From Vitellaria paradoxa (taxonomy: Eukaryota > Streptophyta > Magnoliopsida > Ericales > Sapotaceae): 64,000 nt of DNA. Both the position numbers and the translations under genes were made by a program. The number at the start of each line of letters is the position of its first letter. Position 1 is the stretch's first letter. This document shows positions 36,186 through 47,341 of the stretch, in pieces. Under the pieces are notes generated by a model. The model was not told the origin of the DNA and did no database searches. It saw only the letters and a list, made by a program, of their open reading frames with translations. The stretch lies in NCBI GenBank assembly GCA_019916065.1, contig CM034233.1:8934516-8998515 (forward strand). Direction: 5' to 3'.

Positions 36186-37147
36186 GGTTAATTACACTGA
36201 CATCCCTTAAACTATATACCTGTTTTTCAATTTACCCCTTCATCTATTAACCCTAACACTTTGACCCCCTTATCTATTTAAAAGGAGTTCCGTTTAGTAA
36301 CTGTTAAAAAAGTCCATTATTTATTTATTTATTTATTTATTCTTCCTTAATTATCTCAATATATTTTTAATATGATTATTATTTATATATATTCAAATTT
36401 GAAACTTATGACTAAAGATTTGTACAGATTAAATAAGATAAATCATTCAATTTTTTATTATAAATTAAATAAATTGATTTTTTTTCTTATCGCATCAAAA
36501 AAAAAAAAAAAAAAAAATTTGACCTGAACCTAATGTTGATAAAGAATCTAACCAAATTAATTCTTGGATCTTAATAATAAATATTTTTATTTTTTTTATA
36601 TTTATTATGTATATTTAATTTTAATCATAAATAATAAAAAATGTATTGTCAAATTTTATTTAAAAATTTAAACTAAATTTAAATTAAAAATGAACTAAAT
36701 TAAATGAAAATATTGTTATTAGGTTTACTTCGATTTTTTTTTATTTTCATTAGGTTTTGCTCGTCTTGTTTCATTATACCAAAAAAAAAAAAAAATAATA
36801 CATATAATTTATTTTTGTTTTTAGATTGATTTTTTTTTTTAGATGGGATAAGAAAAAATTTGATTTATTTAATTTATAACAGAAAATCAAATGATTTTAC
36901 GTGACCTAACCCATGTAAACCTCTAGTGATAAGTTCTAAATTTGAACATGTGAGTAATAATCACATTAGAAATTTATCGAGATAATTAAAGAATAATAAA
37001 TAAATAAATAAATAAATAACAAACTTTATTAATAGTTACTAAACGGAACTTTTTTAAATAAATGAGGGGGTCAAAGTGTTAGGGTTAATAGGTGAGGGGG
37101 TAAATTGAAAAAAAAATATAATTTAAGGGGTATCAGTGTAATTAACC
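36186..37147. mobile_element. Long-TIR foldback element (Mutator-like), 962 bp
   Basis: Arms of about 310 bp (36,186-36,500 and 36,838-37,147) pair with each other: GGTTAATTACACTGA at each tip, then CCTATTAACCCTAACACTTTGACC, of which I cite only part (TTAACCCTAACACTTTGACC). The direct repeat ATTAAAATTAA (11 bp) flanks it (36,175-36,185 and 37,148-37,158). The related repeat at 39,509-39,519 has one copy and no element, confirming the insertion. Long TIRs and a 9-11 bp duplication fit a non-autonomous MULE. Confidence 0.85.
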
Positions 37148-37460
37148 ATTAAAATTAAATGAGTTGTACACGTGTTTGCACGTACTCTCATTAGTTGTTT
37201 GGAACTAAATTAACTCACGCTAAAATCTAGATAAAGTTGGATTCAACTTCCGTATCGTTTTTCTTTTTACTTTTTTTTTTAAATCTCAATCATTTATTTC
37301 ATCTAATGGTTAAAAAAAAAAAAAAAAACAACATTTTGGGTATTCTATTTTATTGACTCTTCTTTTTATTTTTTTGATAAGCTTTTCTTATTAATTGACA
37401 CCTACTATTATCTTATCACTATTTTTTTTATTTCGCATATGTATATTAAAAAAAAACTAA
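37148..37460 (+). repeat. Direct repeat unit, copy 1, right part
   Basis: Continues the match to 39,509-39,830, from the CACGTGTTTGCACGTACT hairpin through AATAAAGTTGGA to TTATTAATTGA. The repeat pair flanks the subtilase fragments at 37,605-39,258. Confidence 0.75.
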
Positions 37461-38085
37461 ACCCAAATTTGTTTTTTTAACAAAAGGAAAAAACTGTCAT
37501 AGAAGAAAATAAAAAGACTAGAAAAAAGAATAAAACTTCATCCCTTAAAAAAAAAACACAGAGTGGGTTAGTTCTTAGTTGATATTTTATTTTATGATTT
37601 TTTTCATGAAATCTACTCGTGACACGGATGGACATCACAGCCACACGTTATCAACGGCAATCAGGAGTTACGTAATAGGCGCGTCCTTTTTCGGGTACAC
37701 ACCTAGAATAGCCCTAGGTGTGGCATCTTGGGCGAGTTTGCTCATGTATAAAGCCCTACGGGACGAGGGTGCCTACTTGTTAGACATTCTGGCTACCATT
37801 GATCAGGCGATCATCGACGGTGTTGATGTCCTGTTCTTATCAGTAGAGGTGGACAGGGTGCCCCTGTACGAGGTAGCCACTTTTGTTGCCCTTGAGAAAG
37901 ACATATTTGTCTTTGCATCGGCAAAGAAATGAAGGGCCCTACTTAGCGTCCCTCCATAGTGGGACACTTGGGTTCTAACTCTGCCAACTGGTACCGTAGC
38001 GAGTTCACTGGGAGTGTGATTTTGTGCATCGTAGTCACAATTACAATTACAATTACAAGCTCTTTTTTATTTCCAAGGAATTTAA

Positions 38086-38230
38086 ATAATTGTTTAGTAA
38101 CACTAAAAGTTATTAATTTTAATTATATTTTATATTTTTTTAATTAAATTTTTTTATATATGACTTTTATGTCACATTTTTTTTATTTTTATTATACTTT
38201 TTATATCTTTTTTGTCAACAAAATAGGACC
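38086..38230. mobile_element. 145-bp AT-rich MITE inside the subtilase fragment
   Basis: Lies between TTAA (38,082-38,085) and TTAA (38,231-38,234); the homologous stretch at 41,265-41,285 has no insert. Ends ATAATTGTTTAGTAAC and, inverted, GGTCCTATTTTGTTGAC. Its interior (TTTTATGTCACATTTTTT) recurs at 6,820-6,840. Confidence 0.65.
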
Positions 38231-38343
38231 TTAACAGTAACCCCAGTTCTAATTGTTTTCATGGACACTTGTCTTGACCCGGAAGAATTGAAAACAATTG
38301 GGGCACAAGATTGTTTTGTGCCTGGACAAAAACAATACCCTTA

Positions 38344-38739
38344 GGGTGTGTTTGTTTGAAGGATTGGATAATGGGAGATAAGTAATACTGTAGAGTTCAC
38401 AGATGGGATTACATAAAAGATGGGATTAATTTTTTATGTGAGATTATTTATGTAGTGTTTAGTTGGTGAGATATAAAGTGGGATAAAAGATGTGATTTAA
38501 TATGTAATGTGATAGAAAATAATTTTGGACTTTTAAATTTTGGAGGGAAACAAATTCGGAGATGGGATATTAATAATACCACATGCCCCATGGATAACAA
38601 ATTCGGCTTCTTTCCTGGAAAACTCATCCAATCCATGGGTTTCATGGATGAAACAAAAAGCAAAACAAACGCCACTTTGAGTGGGCCCCACAGATTGCTT
38701 CTCCAATCCGGCGCTGCAGTCCAGCAAACAAACATCGCC
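38344..38739. mobile_element. Harbinger/Tourist-like MITE inside the subtilase fragment
   Basis: A 396-bp element flanked by TTA (38,341-38,343 and 38,740-38,742) with inverted ends GGGTGTGTTTGTTTG and GGCGATGTTTGTTTG. It splits the coding homology exactly between the equivalents of residues 410 and 411 of the intact protease. Confidence 0.82.
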
Positions 38740-38886
38740 TTAACGAATAAGCCAACAACATTAAAAACTCATATGTTACCAAAGATATCTTCATAACCAA
38801 CAACACAAACTTAGAATTCCTCATCAATAGCGAGTTTCTAGCCTTGTTTTTGAGTCCTTAAAATGGGAAAAAAAATCCTAGGCTAC

Positions 38887-39258
38887 ATCAACCTTAACCG
38901 GCAAATCGCTGGTCGAAGAAACATAGCCGGGGGAATTTTTGATGGCCTGGAGGCCAGTAGGAGAAAGAACAGCACTAAAACCATGAATCGCATGACTATA
39001 ACTATATAAAAGTTCAGAGGTTGAAGAGGAGGTTTCGGAAGTAGTAGTGGTGGCTATGGCTCCAATGGTGTTTGATGAAGATTTATTGGTGGCCAAGTGC
39101 CAACTATAATGGGTAGAGAAGACTTTGGGCATGGCTGATAATTCCATATGGACAATATAATTGTCTAGCTGATCATGATCACCCGAAGTGGATATTGTGA
39201 AAAGTGGGATTGTTAGAAAGAGGATCCACCACACAAACAAGGGACTTTTGGCATCCAT
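38887..39258 (-). pseudogene. Subtilase N-terminal fragment, inverted against its own middle
   Basis: Opens at ATG 39,258 and encodes the signal peptide (MDAKSPLFVWW) and propeptide (about residues 1-121) very like the intact copy, then ends at KVD where the plus-strand fragment begins. The join lies at 38,887-38,891 (ATCAA, shared by both parents). The Asp site and everything after it are missing. A 5' extension of the same ORF to 39,429 is repeat sequence, not protein. Confidence 0.9.
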
Positions 39259-39840
39259 GGATGAAGAAAGAATGAAACGTGGTGGTGTAGTACTTTTTAG
39301 CTCTGAATTGATGTGGTTCGAATTAAATATTTTTGTTAGAGATTTTAAAATTAAATGAGATGTGCACATGTTTGCACGTGCTCCATTTTCTAATATATAT
39401 GTATGTAGAAAATAATAAATTATATTCATTCAAACTTAAGCATATAGGAATAAATTAAAACGAAACTTATAAAACTAAATAAATTAATTAAATATTTTTG
39501 TTAGACATATTAAAATTAAATGAGCTGTGCACGTGCTTTCACGTACTTCCTTTACTAGTTTGGAACTAAACTAACTCAGGCTAAGATCTAAATAAAGTTG
39601 GACCGAACTTCCCTACTGTTTTTCTTTCTGCTCCTTTTCTACTCTTTTTAAATTTCAATTATTTATTTCATCCAGCAGTCAAAAAAATAGTATTTTGAGG
39701 ATTCTATTTTATTGACTTTTCTTCCATTCTTTTATTTTTTTTACAACCTTTTCTTATTAATTGATACCTACCATTTTCTTATCACTATTTTTTTTTTTAT
39801 TTTGTATACATCAAGAAATCTTAACCCATTGGGTTAAGTT
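39259..39840. repeat. Short subtilase promoter remnant and direct repeat copy 2
   Basis: 39,259-39,320 matches the leader of the intact gene (GAGCTC-like, TTGAT). From 39,335 on are repeated Helitron-type 3' motifs: TGTGCACATGTTTGCACGTG then CTAA at about 39,396, and TGCACGTGCTTTCACGTAC then CTAG at about 39,555. The stretch 39,399-39,840 is the partner of 36,059-36,185 plus 37,148-37,460. Confidence 0.7.
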
Positions 39841-41095
39841 TTTTTAATATATGTGAAATAAAAAAAAAAGATTTAGATTAAGTGATAAGAGAATAATATG
39901 TGTTTTGCTAATAAAAAAAGATCATTAAAAAAATAAAAAGAAAGGTCAATAAAATAGGATTCACAAAAGGCTATATTTTTGGCCCTCCGAAAAAAAAAAA
40001 AAAAGAAAAGAAAATAGAAAACGAGCAGAAAAAAATAGTAGGGGAACTAGTCCGATAAAGTTTGTCATGAAGGTAAAGCTTATACGCATTTTTAATTGCC
40101 CTGTAAGGTTAACACGAGACTTCTTGCATACTAAATTATATTCAAATAAGTTCAATGCAACAATCAACGCTTTTTGCAATAAAAAATTTGGTCGTCTAAA
40201 AGTTTTTTTTTGGTTGCTAAAATTTTTGTCAAACTAAATATAATTTGATTGCTAGCTAGTAGGTAAAGGTTAATCGCATAAGATATTGACGATTAAAAAT
40301 ATATTTGATCAGTAAAAGTATGATTTTTACTCACTAAAAGATAGACTATTAGCAACCAAGTAGACCTTTGGCAACTAACATACATTTTGTTAAGAAAAAT
40401 TTATGATCAAAATTTAGTCGGTAAAAGGTTAGTTTTTAACAACCAATTGATCGGCAAAATGATTAATTTAAAAAAATAAAAATTAAGTTAATTTGAAAAA
40501 ATAAAAATTTGGAAGTGGCGCCACATAGTAACCTGATCAATTGGTTGGCAAAAGAGTCAATTTAAAAGAAATTAAAATTTAAGTTAATTTAAAAAAATAA
40601 AAATTCATTGAAAAGAAATTAAAACTTAATTTAAAAGATAAAATACACGAAATTAAGCTTATACAATATATATATATTTATATTCAATTAAACTTTTGGG
40701 TAACTCATAACTCTTCTTATTAAAATAGCATTAGTATTTTGTACTTGCTAGCAATCAAACTTTTGGGTATATATATATATATATATATATATATAAGCTT
40801 AATTACTAGCACAAGAGTATGGAAGCAAAAGCACGTGAAAGAACCATCACTGGAGAGATAGATAGAGTTCTTGTAATAGGGAGATCGATTATAAATATAG
40901 ATAGATAGATAGATAGAGTTCTCTTAATTACCAGCACAAGCGCTTTAATTGCAATCCCAAAACAGAAGGCACGGAATGCTGCATAGCAAGCATTGTCCTG
41001 CTTTTATATATATAAATAAATAATATATATTCTCTTAATAAAATACACTTTTTTATTTGTATGAAATGATGTTTAAAAAATTACATATTCTTTAA
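39841..41095. other. AT-rich spacer with short subrepeats
   Basis: 40,200-40,460 has dispersed variants of GGCAACTAA/GCAACCAA and GGTTAGTTTTTAACAACC, possibly decayed transposon subterminal repeats. A (TA)n run lies at 40,769-40,795 and ATAG repeats at 40,897-40,917. No gene seen. Confidence 0.5.
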
Positions 41096-41850
41096 GATAT
41101 TTGTCTCTACATCAGCAGGAAATGAAGGTCCCTACTTAGTGTCCCTCAACAATGGGATACGTTGGGTCCTAATTGCTGTTGTTGGTACCACAGATAGGGA
41201 GGTCACCAGAAGTGTTATTCTGGGTAATGCAGTCACAGTTACAGGCTCCTCTCTCTTTCCAGGGAACTCAACATCAACCCAAGTTCCAATTGTTTTAATG
41301 GACACTTGTCGTGACTCGAAAAAATTGAAACTAATTAGGCACAATATTGTTCTGTGAACAATGCCTCGATGAGCAAGTCAACTGTGTTAAAAACTCAAAT
41401 GTTACCGGACGTATTTTCATAACCAACAGCACAGACTTAGAGTTCTTCTTCATCAGGAGTGAGTTTCCAGTTCTGTTTCTAAGTCCTCAAAATAGGGAAA
41501 AATCTTAGACTACATCAAAATCAGCAAGGACCCGGAAGTTTCTGGAAGTTTCCAATTTCAAGGAATAAGTATTGGCACTAAATCAGTGGCTCTTAATTAT
41601 CAAAAAAAAAAAATTAGTGGCTAACTATAGCTCAAAAGGGCTATCACCCAGCTACCCGTTTATACTCAAGCCTGACCATATGGCTTCCGGAGCACTAATC
41701 TTGGCTTCGTGGCTAGAAATTCCTTTGGTGACCGTTGTGAACGCCGGCCAACTATTCAACAATTTCAACATTAGGTCCACGGCTTGTACCCGCACTGCCG
41801 GAGTTGCAGCCCTTCTAAAGGCAGCGCACCCAGAATGGAGCCCAGGGCAA
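41096..41850 (+). pseudogene. Subtilase fragment (oxyanion to Ser region)
   Basis: Homologous to residues about 318-563 of the intact protease: STSAGNEGPYLVSL, ILGNAVTVTGSSLFPGNS, VPIVLMDTC, then frame changes and stops, then ILKPDHMASGALILASW and AGVAALLKAAHPEWSPG. The Ser motif GTSMACPH is damaged (reads RSTACTRTA), so the nucleophile is lost. Homology stops sharply at about 41,850 and the following sequence is unrelated. Confidence 0.9.
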
Positions 41851-42510
41851 TTCATTGGAAGTGATAAAAATTTGTTGGAGCTCTCTGAGAGTCTATCAAT
41901 GCCCCCATCCCAAATGCAATAACTCAGGCACAGCTAGAGCCAGCTGATCCCCGGATCGAGCCTCTCCGCTGCCGTGAGACGACCCACCGCCTCCGCCTCG
42001 ATCCGGGTAGGAAATTCGGTGACCCTTCCCAATCTCAATGTGTATCCTCTGGTGCCCAATTGGGTTCTCATTCTCATGCACCAAAGCTAGCCTTTCAGGA
42101 ATTGGAGCTCGAAGAAGCTTGGGGTTGTCCTGCTAGTGAGTTTGGGTGTGAGTTTGAGGATGAGAAGAAGGGTGGACTCGGATTTCCTGGATCTCTTTGG
42201 ACGTTTGAGATTATTGGTTTAGGAGAGGACGACCTGTGCAAGGATGAATTCTTGTTGCTGTTGCGTCTTGAAGTGAACCAGAGTGAGAGATCAGAATAGA
42301 ACAAGAACAATCGCAGCGCCGAGGCATCTACCTAGAACAACCCACAAGCGCAGACCAAAGATGGAGGTTCATTCCGAAAGCCCATCATTCAAAGACCTAG
42401 ACTTATCATCAAATATTTCTCTCTCTACTTCCGGTCAATTCGCAGCAAAGAGGCCGGAAGAGAGACATTGAAAGTGCCCGTGTCTGAATAAGATAGTGTG
42501 CAGCCAAAAA
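41851..42510. other. GC-richer orphan segment, possibly captured gene fragment
   Basis: Composition changes sharply at 41,850 and reverts to A/T-rich near 42,510. One plus frame is open from about 41,925 to 42,299 (about 125 codons, no fixed start, acidic C-terminal half) and another gives 62 codons at 42,283-42,471 (region MEVHSESPSFKDLDLSS). The minus strand is also fairly open. I recognise no family. It could be an exon piece moved by a transposon or a degraded pseudogene. Confidence 0.35.
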
Positions 42511-43019
42511 AACATCTTGGGGAGTGTATGTCCGATCACAATATTGTACCTTAATTAAAAGACGGTATATTTTAATTAGATTGGGATTAAATAATTTGAT
42601 AATTACATTATATAATTATTTCACTTACGACACTCAAGTACATTTGAAAATAGGATTTATAAGATATATACAACAAAATTATTTTTTCACAAGTCTCAAT
42701 ACTTGCATCATCAAACATTTAATATTACAATAGTATAGTCAAATCAACGTAAATTAAGTTGGATTCTCACTTTATAAATGGTAAAAACATAGTTAAGGTA
42801 AGAGCTCTTTCTTCTCTCTCTATATCACTCTCTTTCTTTATTTATACGAGTTTATTATTTAAATTTGCAACTGACTTAAGTATCGAAAAATTTTCAGTCA
42901 GGGACTAACTCCGACCGTTTTATTTCACTGTTTTCTTACATACAAGTTTACATCAGAAGGGAGTTTATAAGAATAAGGGAGAAGAATATCTACAGAGAAA
43001 AAGGATTAAAATTTCCCCA
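42511..43019. other. AT-rich spacer
   Basis: No gene or clear repeat recognised. It may contain the outer part of the Copia 3' LTR. Confidence 0.4.
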
Positions 43020-43318
43020 CACAGGGAGTATGACACTTGAGGTTTTAGACTAGAGGCAATGGAAGCGTAACAACAAATGAAAATTCACACCACAATAAAA
43101 GAAACACGAGAACATATACCGTTCGACACCAATGGCTACATCTACAGGAGAGAAGAAAATATTTCCACTAAATATTGCATAAGTATAATAAGAATAAAAA
43201 TACCTTAACTTAAGTTCTCTAGATCACTAATATTTTTATCTCCCTTAAACACACACAATATTCTCATACTTTTTTCTCTCTACCAAACCCACTGTTTTTG
43301 CCTTTTTCTTCTTCTTCT

Positions 43319-43354
<36 letters not shown>

Positions 43355-45242
43355 GGCCCAACACCTATTTAAATACAACATAAGTAATGAATCTTGGTCT
43401 ACCAAGAAGAAGTTGGAGCCAAATGTTTTTTCAAGACTACAACTTAAAGCCATAATCTCCAAACAGCTATTTCCTAAGCAGGCAAATAAGTCTCTTTGCC
43501 ATTTCCCGAAAACATTTAAAGTGGGAAAAAAAACCCAACAAAAACCCTCTTTTCCCACTTGAAATACACATCCTTTCTTGGGCGCTCAACACCCCCATCA
43601 CTGAGTGCCCCACACCCCTTCACCGGGTGCTTACTTGGAAGCATTGGGAATCAAATTAGGTGCAAAAGAAACCCTGTTCTTTGCACACAATTTTTCTTCA
43701 ACTTTTTCAACTAAAACTCCGTCAAAGCCCATCAATTGATGTACTTCCTTTTCGATATTGTTCACTACACATAATGACTCACTCGTTTGTGCCTTTATTT
43801 ACCATAATTGTGCAACCTGATGCCCATTTTTGCTTGATCCGAGTCCACCATTTGCATGCCGAACTTCAACATGACCTTGAAACTTGTATGGATTTCCCGT
43901 CATTTTTTTTTTACAATACAAATTTATCATTATTGAAAATTTCAAGAACTCCATCCCTTAATGCAAAGCTATAACCATTTGAATCTAACATTCTCAAAGA
44001 AATTAAATTTTTCCTTAACCAAGCACATGTTGGACTTCAATCAACCTCACAATCCTTTTGTCGGCCATACGAAAACGCATTGTTCCTATGCAAACAATCT
44101 TATTCACCGTGTTGTTAGCCATCCTAACAACACTGCCATCAAAAAGGCTCATACGCACAAAAATATTTTCTATTTGAACACATATGAAAAGAATAACCAG
44201 AATCCATAATTCAATCAAAATTTTTCATACCTTCTAAAGTTACTATGAGTAAATCTCTTTCATTGGAATAGCTTTCAACAATTGCTGCATTGGATTTTTC
44301 CTTCTCTTCATCTATCTTCGCTTTAAGCTTTAGGCGAAACTTGATCATATGCCCTTCTTCATTACAAAAGCAATACTTCCTTTTGTCAACGCCTCGAGAC
44401 TCACCACCTTGTGAGTATGAGCACCCCCTAGGCTTGGACCTATTTTGCCTTGCTGTCGTTCATCCTCTAGATTGGTTACAATCGAATGTAACCAAAACAC
44501 GCTCCTTCGATATTTTCTCTCTCTCATTCCTCTATATCGACTCATGAGATAGGAGCGTAGCAACTCTATCGTCAAGCCTAAGAGTGTATTTTTCATACAT
44601 CAATGTGGTCTAGAGATGCTCATACGAAGGTGACAATGAAACTAAAAAAAGAATCGCTTTATCTTCCTCTTTGATTTTTGCACCAATGGCTCCCAATTCC
44701 ATTAATAGTTGATTGAACTCATCCAAATGATCATTAAAATTTCCTTCTTTAGACATATGCAATGCGTACAATTATTTCTTTAACGACAACTAATTTGTCA
44801 AATATTTAGACGTATATCAACTCTCTAATTTCTCCCAAAGTTCTGCTTCTATTCCCAAGATACAATTGGATGGTGTTATTTGCCAACTCTCTCATCCCCT
44901 CCCATTTTTTCTTCCATCTCTTTCGACTTTTCAAACTTTAACTTAAGTGCCTTCACCAACTCTTCTCTCACCAAAATATTCTTCACTCTTTTTTGCCAGA
45001 TAGTGAAATTATTGCGGCCATTGGAAAACGTAACTGCAAACTGGGTACTTTTTTTCACTATACCGTAGCTCTGATTGACTTGTTAGAATCATGCCAAATG
45101 CCACCTGCAACAGAAACATAACAACAAATGAAAAATCACACCATAATAAAAAAAAAACACAAAAATATACGTGGTTCGGCAACAATAATGCTTGCATCCA
45201 TGGGAGGGAAGAAAATATTTCCACTAAATATATTATATGAGT
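43020..45242 (-). mobile_element. Degenerate Ty1/Copia retrotransposon remnant
   Basis: Minus-strand order: LTR piece (45,242-45,082), primer-binding-site-like ATCAGAGC (about 45,066-45,073), gag (about 45,058-44,250) and a protease/pre-integrase stretch (about 44,230-43,800), then a related LTR piece (about 43,190-43,050). The two LTR pieces share TAACAACAAATGAAAA and GAAGAAAATATTTCCACTAAATA. RT, RNase H and most of integrase are gone. A TC/CA microsatellite lies at 43,306-43,353. Boundaries are approximate. Confidence 0.75.
44250..45058 (-). pseudogene. Copia gag pseudogene
   Basis: The opening frame reads FSNGRNNFTIWQKRVKNIL, the usual start of Copia gag (a FxGxNYxxWxxRMKxxL pattern). After stops it continues near 44,750-44,590 with DHLDEFNQLLMELGAIG and AILFLVSLSPSYEHL, a conserved gag core. 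Downstream (44,230-43,980) is the protease-proximal FDGSVVRMANNTVNK region. Many stops and shifts. Confidence 0.8.
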
Positions 45243-45576
45243 ACATTTTTTCTATTTGATCTCAAGACACACTATAATGTGCACAGTACTGTATTATAAC
45301 TAATATAATGAAAGACAAACCTATAGAGCTTAAAGCCAATATTATTCCATATATGCTCATGCTTGTTCAATTGGGGCCATATAGTAGGTGGTTAGACAGG
45401 TACACATTATCTTTAATCCTAAACGATAGGGTGAGTTGGCCCTTTGGATTCCCCATGCAGAAAATAATCAGTATATGTCCAAATAGTGGGTCACGGGTGT
45501 GAAGAGTTTAGCTTAAAAATCAGGAGTGGGGGCGTTGTTATCGGTGTGATGACACTTCTGGGCATCAAATTAAAGA
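45243..45576. other. Spacer between the Copia remnant and the inverted repeat
   Basis: 45,420-45,455 shares GATAGGGTGAGTTGGCCCT with 21,949-21,967 (one mismatch), hinting that flanking sequence of the subtilase unit is duplicated. 45,470-45,576 pairs in inverse orientation with about 49,270-49,375, extending the palindrome outward. Confidence 0.55.
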
Positions 45577-46483
45577 TTGTTAGGTTTTAATTTAATAATT
45601 TAAATTTATTCATATATTTTTAATTTAAAAAATATTTAAATAAATATAAATTATTAAATTTTAATCTAATAATTTTTGAATTTGTTACTGCTCAATAAAC
45701 ATGACATAACCATGTCAGCCTCCGTCTTCTTTAACAATCAATCGTTTTGTTGCCAGTGCCAGATTAAAATTACATGCGTGTTGGGTAAGTTTAAATTTGA
45801 TGGGTAGTCAAGTCGGAGCAACTTGTGGTCCAGGGCCGAAGTGCCTTCTACATGCGTTTTGCACTTCAACGACTGATATATAAAAATTTAATGATATTGA
45901 TGCAATTTTAAATAATTTAATGGTCTTAACTTTAATTTTTTAAACAATTTAATAATTATTTAATGATTCATATAATTTAACGGTGGTGAAGTTCCAATGG
46001 TTTAACGTTGTCCATCAATACCATTCATCTTTTACACACCCTGGAACCCAGTAGCATAGGCAAAAAATCATAGAGGGGGGTCCCCTAGAAGATACCATAC
46101 GGTAGGAGAAAGTTATAATGGTCTTCGTTTCTCTATACAAGGCGGCATAGGCATCAGTTCCGAACTCAAAAGCACACCACCACCAAATTTCACTCTCTCT
46201 TCATCCATGGATGCCAGAAGTCCATTGTTTGTGTGGTCGATCCTCTTTCTAACAATCTCACAATTCACATCCACCCAGGGTGATCACGATCAGCTTGACA
46301 CTTACATTGTCCGCATGGACTTCTTAGCCATGCCCAAAGCCTATTCTACCCATCATAGTTGGTACTTAGCCACCATTGATCTTCATCAAACACCCTTGGA
46401 GCCATAGCAACAACTACTTCTAATCCTCATCTTCAACCTCTAAACTTTTATACAGTTACAATCATGCGATTCATGGTTTTAGT
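45577..46483 (+). repeat. Left arm of a large subtilase inverted repeat
   Basis: Inverse partner of 47,065-47,937 plus 49,237-49,275. Paired blocks include AACAATCAATCGTTTTGTTG, AAGTGCCTTCTACATGCG and the subtilase leader and signal peptide. Loop between arms is about 580 bp (46,484-47,064). The right arm is further interrupted by the 1.3-kb insertion at 47,938. Confidence 0.88.
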
Positions 46484-47062
46484 GCACTTCTCTCTCCTCC
46501 TGGCCGAAGGCCATCAAAAATTCCCCCGGCTACCTTTCTTCAACTAGGGACTTGCCAGTTATGGTTGATACAACTCACTCCTCCCAATTCCTTGGTCTGA
46601 ACTCGGACTCCAGCGCATGGCCGGCGTCGGAGTACGGCAAGGACGTGATAATTGGGTTGGTTGACACTGGAGTATGGCTCGAGAGTCGGAGCTTTTCCGA
46701 CGATGGAATGACTCAAATTCCGTCACGGTGGAAAGGAGAGTGCGAAAGCGGCACGCAATTCAACCACCCAATGTGCAACAAGAAGCTGATCGGTGCTTGC
46801 TTCTTCAACGAAGGCCTTTACGCCAAGTTCCGGATCCAGACTTTCTCCATGAGCTCCACTCGCGACACGGACGGACACGGCACTCATACGTCGTCCACGG
46901 CGGCCGGGAATTACGTGACGGGCGCATCCTATTTTCTGGTACGCAACCGGAACAGCCCGAAGTGCGGTTCCCCGTGGCCATGTATAAAGCCATATGGGAC
47001 GAGGGTGCCCACTTGTCTGACATTCTGGCTGCCACTGATCAGGCGATCTGCGATCATCGACG
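46207..47062 (+). pseudogene. Subtilase 5' portion (plus half of the inverted repeat)
   Basis: Starts with a good signal peptide (MDARSPLFVWS) and propeptide, shifts frame after about 60 codons, then resumes as LPVMVDTTHSSQFLGL through the Asp site (GLVDTGVWLES) and the His site (DTDGHGTHTSS) to about residue 285 (DQAI). A deletion after GASYF and a 7-bp duplication (GCGATCT/GCGATCA, 47,041-47,054) break the frame again. It ends at 47,064 where the inverted N-terminal copy begins. The Ser nucleophile is absent. Confidence 0.9.
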
Positions 47063-47064
47063 GT

Positions 47065-47341
47065 AAAACCATGAATCGCGTGGCTGTAACTATATAAAAG
47101 TTTAGAGGTTGAAGATGAGGTTTTGGAAATAGTGGCGGCGGTGGCTTCAACGATATTTGATGTAAGATTCAATGCTGGCTAAGAACCAACTATGATGGGT
47201 AGGGAAGGCTTTGGGCATGGCTGAGAAGTCCATGTGGACAATGTAAGTGTCAAGCTGATCATGATCACCCCAGGTGGATGTGAATTGTGAGCTTGTTAGA
47301 AAGAGGATCGACCACACAAACAATGAACTTTTGGCATCCAT
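47065..47341 (-). pseudogene. Subtilase N-terminal fragment (minus half of the inverted repeat)
   Basis: From ATG 47,341 it encodes signal peptide and propeptide (MDAKSSLFVWS, DTYIVHMDFSAMPKA) to about residue 91 (HAIHGF), with a frame change near 47,150, then runs into the plus-strand loop. Its upstream flank is colinear with that of the intact gene, so this arm is probably in the ancestral position and the other half is the inverted addition. Confidence 0.9.

Larger units (their letters stand above)
37605..38885 (+). pseudogene. Subtilase fragment (middle of gene), with two MITE insertions
   Basis: Plus-strand homology to residues about 216-460 of the intact protease: STRDTDGHHSHT (His site, with GHGTH changed to GHHSH), DQAIIDGVDVL, VPLYE, then a frameshift at the oxyanion region (FASAKK stop) and GPYLASL in another frame. 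It is interrupted by an AT-rich 145-bp MITE (38,086-38,230, flanked by TTAA) and a Harbinger MITE (38,344-38,739), then resumes as LNEQVNN-like and EFLINSEFLALFLSP before a stop and KILGYI. There is no start, no Asp site and no Ser site. Dead gene fragment. Confidence 0.92.

Noticed and set aside
37579..37932. 117-aa ORF as a small functional protease-like protein
   Set aside because: It begins with AT-rich filler fused to the middle of a subtilase, has a mutated His motif and lacks Asp and Ser sites.
38448..38827. Overlapping 61-95 aa ORFs on both strands
   Set aside because: They mostly fall in the Harbinger MITE at 38,344-38,739 and its flank.
43280..43558. 92-aa ORF with an Arg-Glu stretch
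   Set aside because: The Arg-Glu part is a microsatellite translation and the rest lies in the Copia LTR region.
44345..44596. 83-aa ORF as a separate gene
   Set aside because: It is part of the broken Copia gag region.
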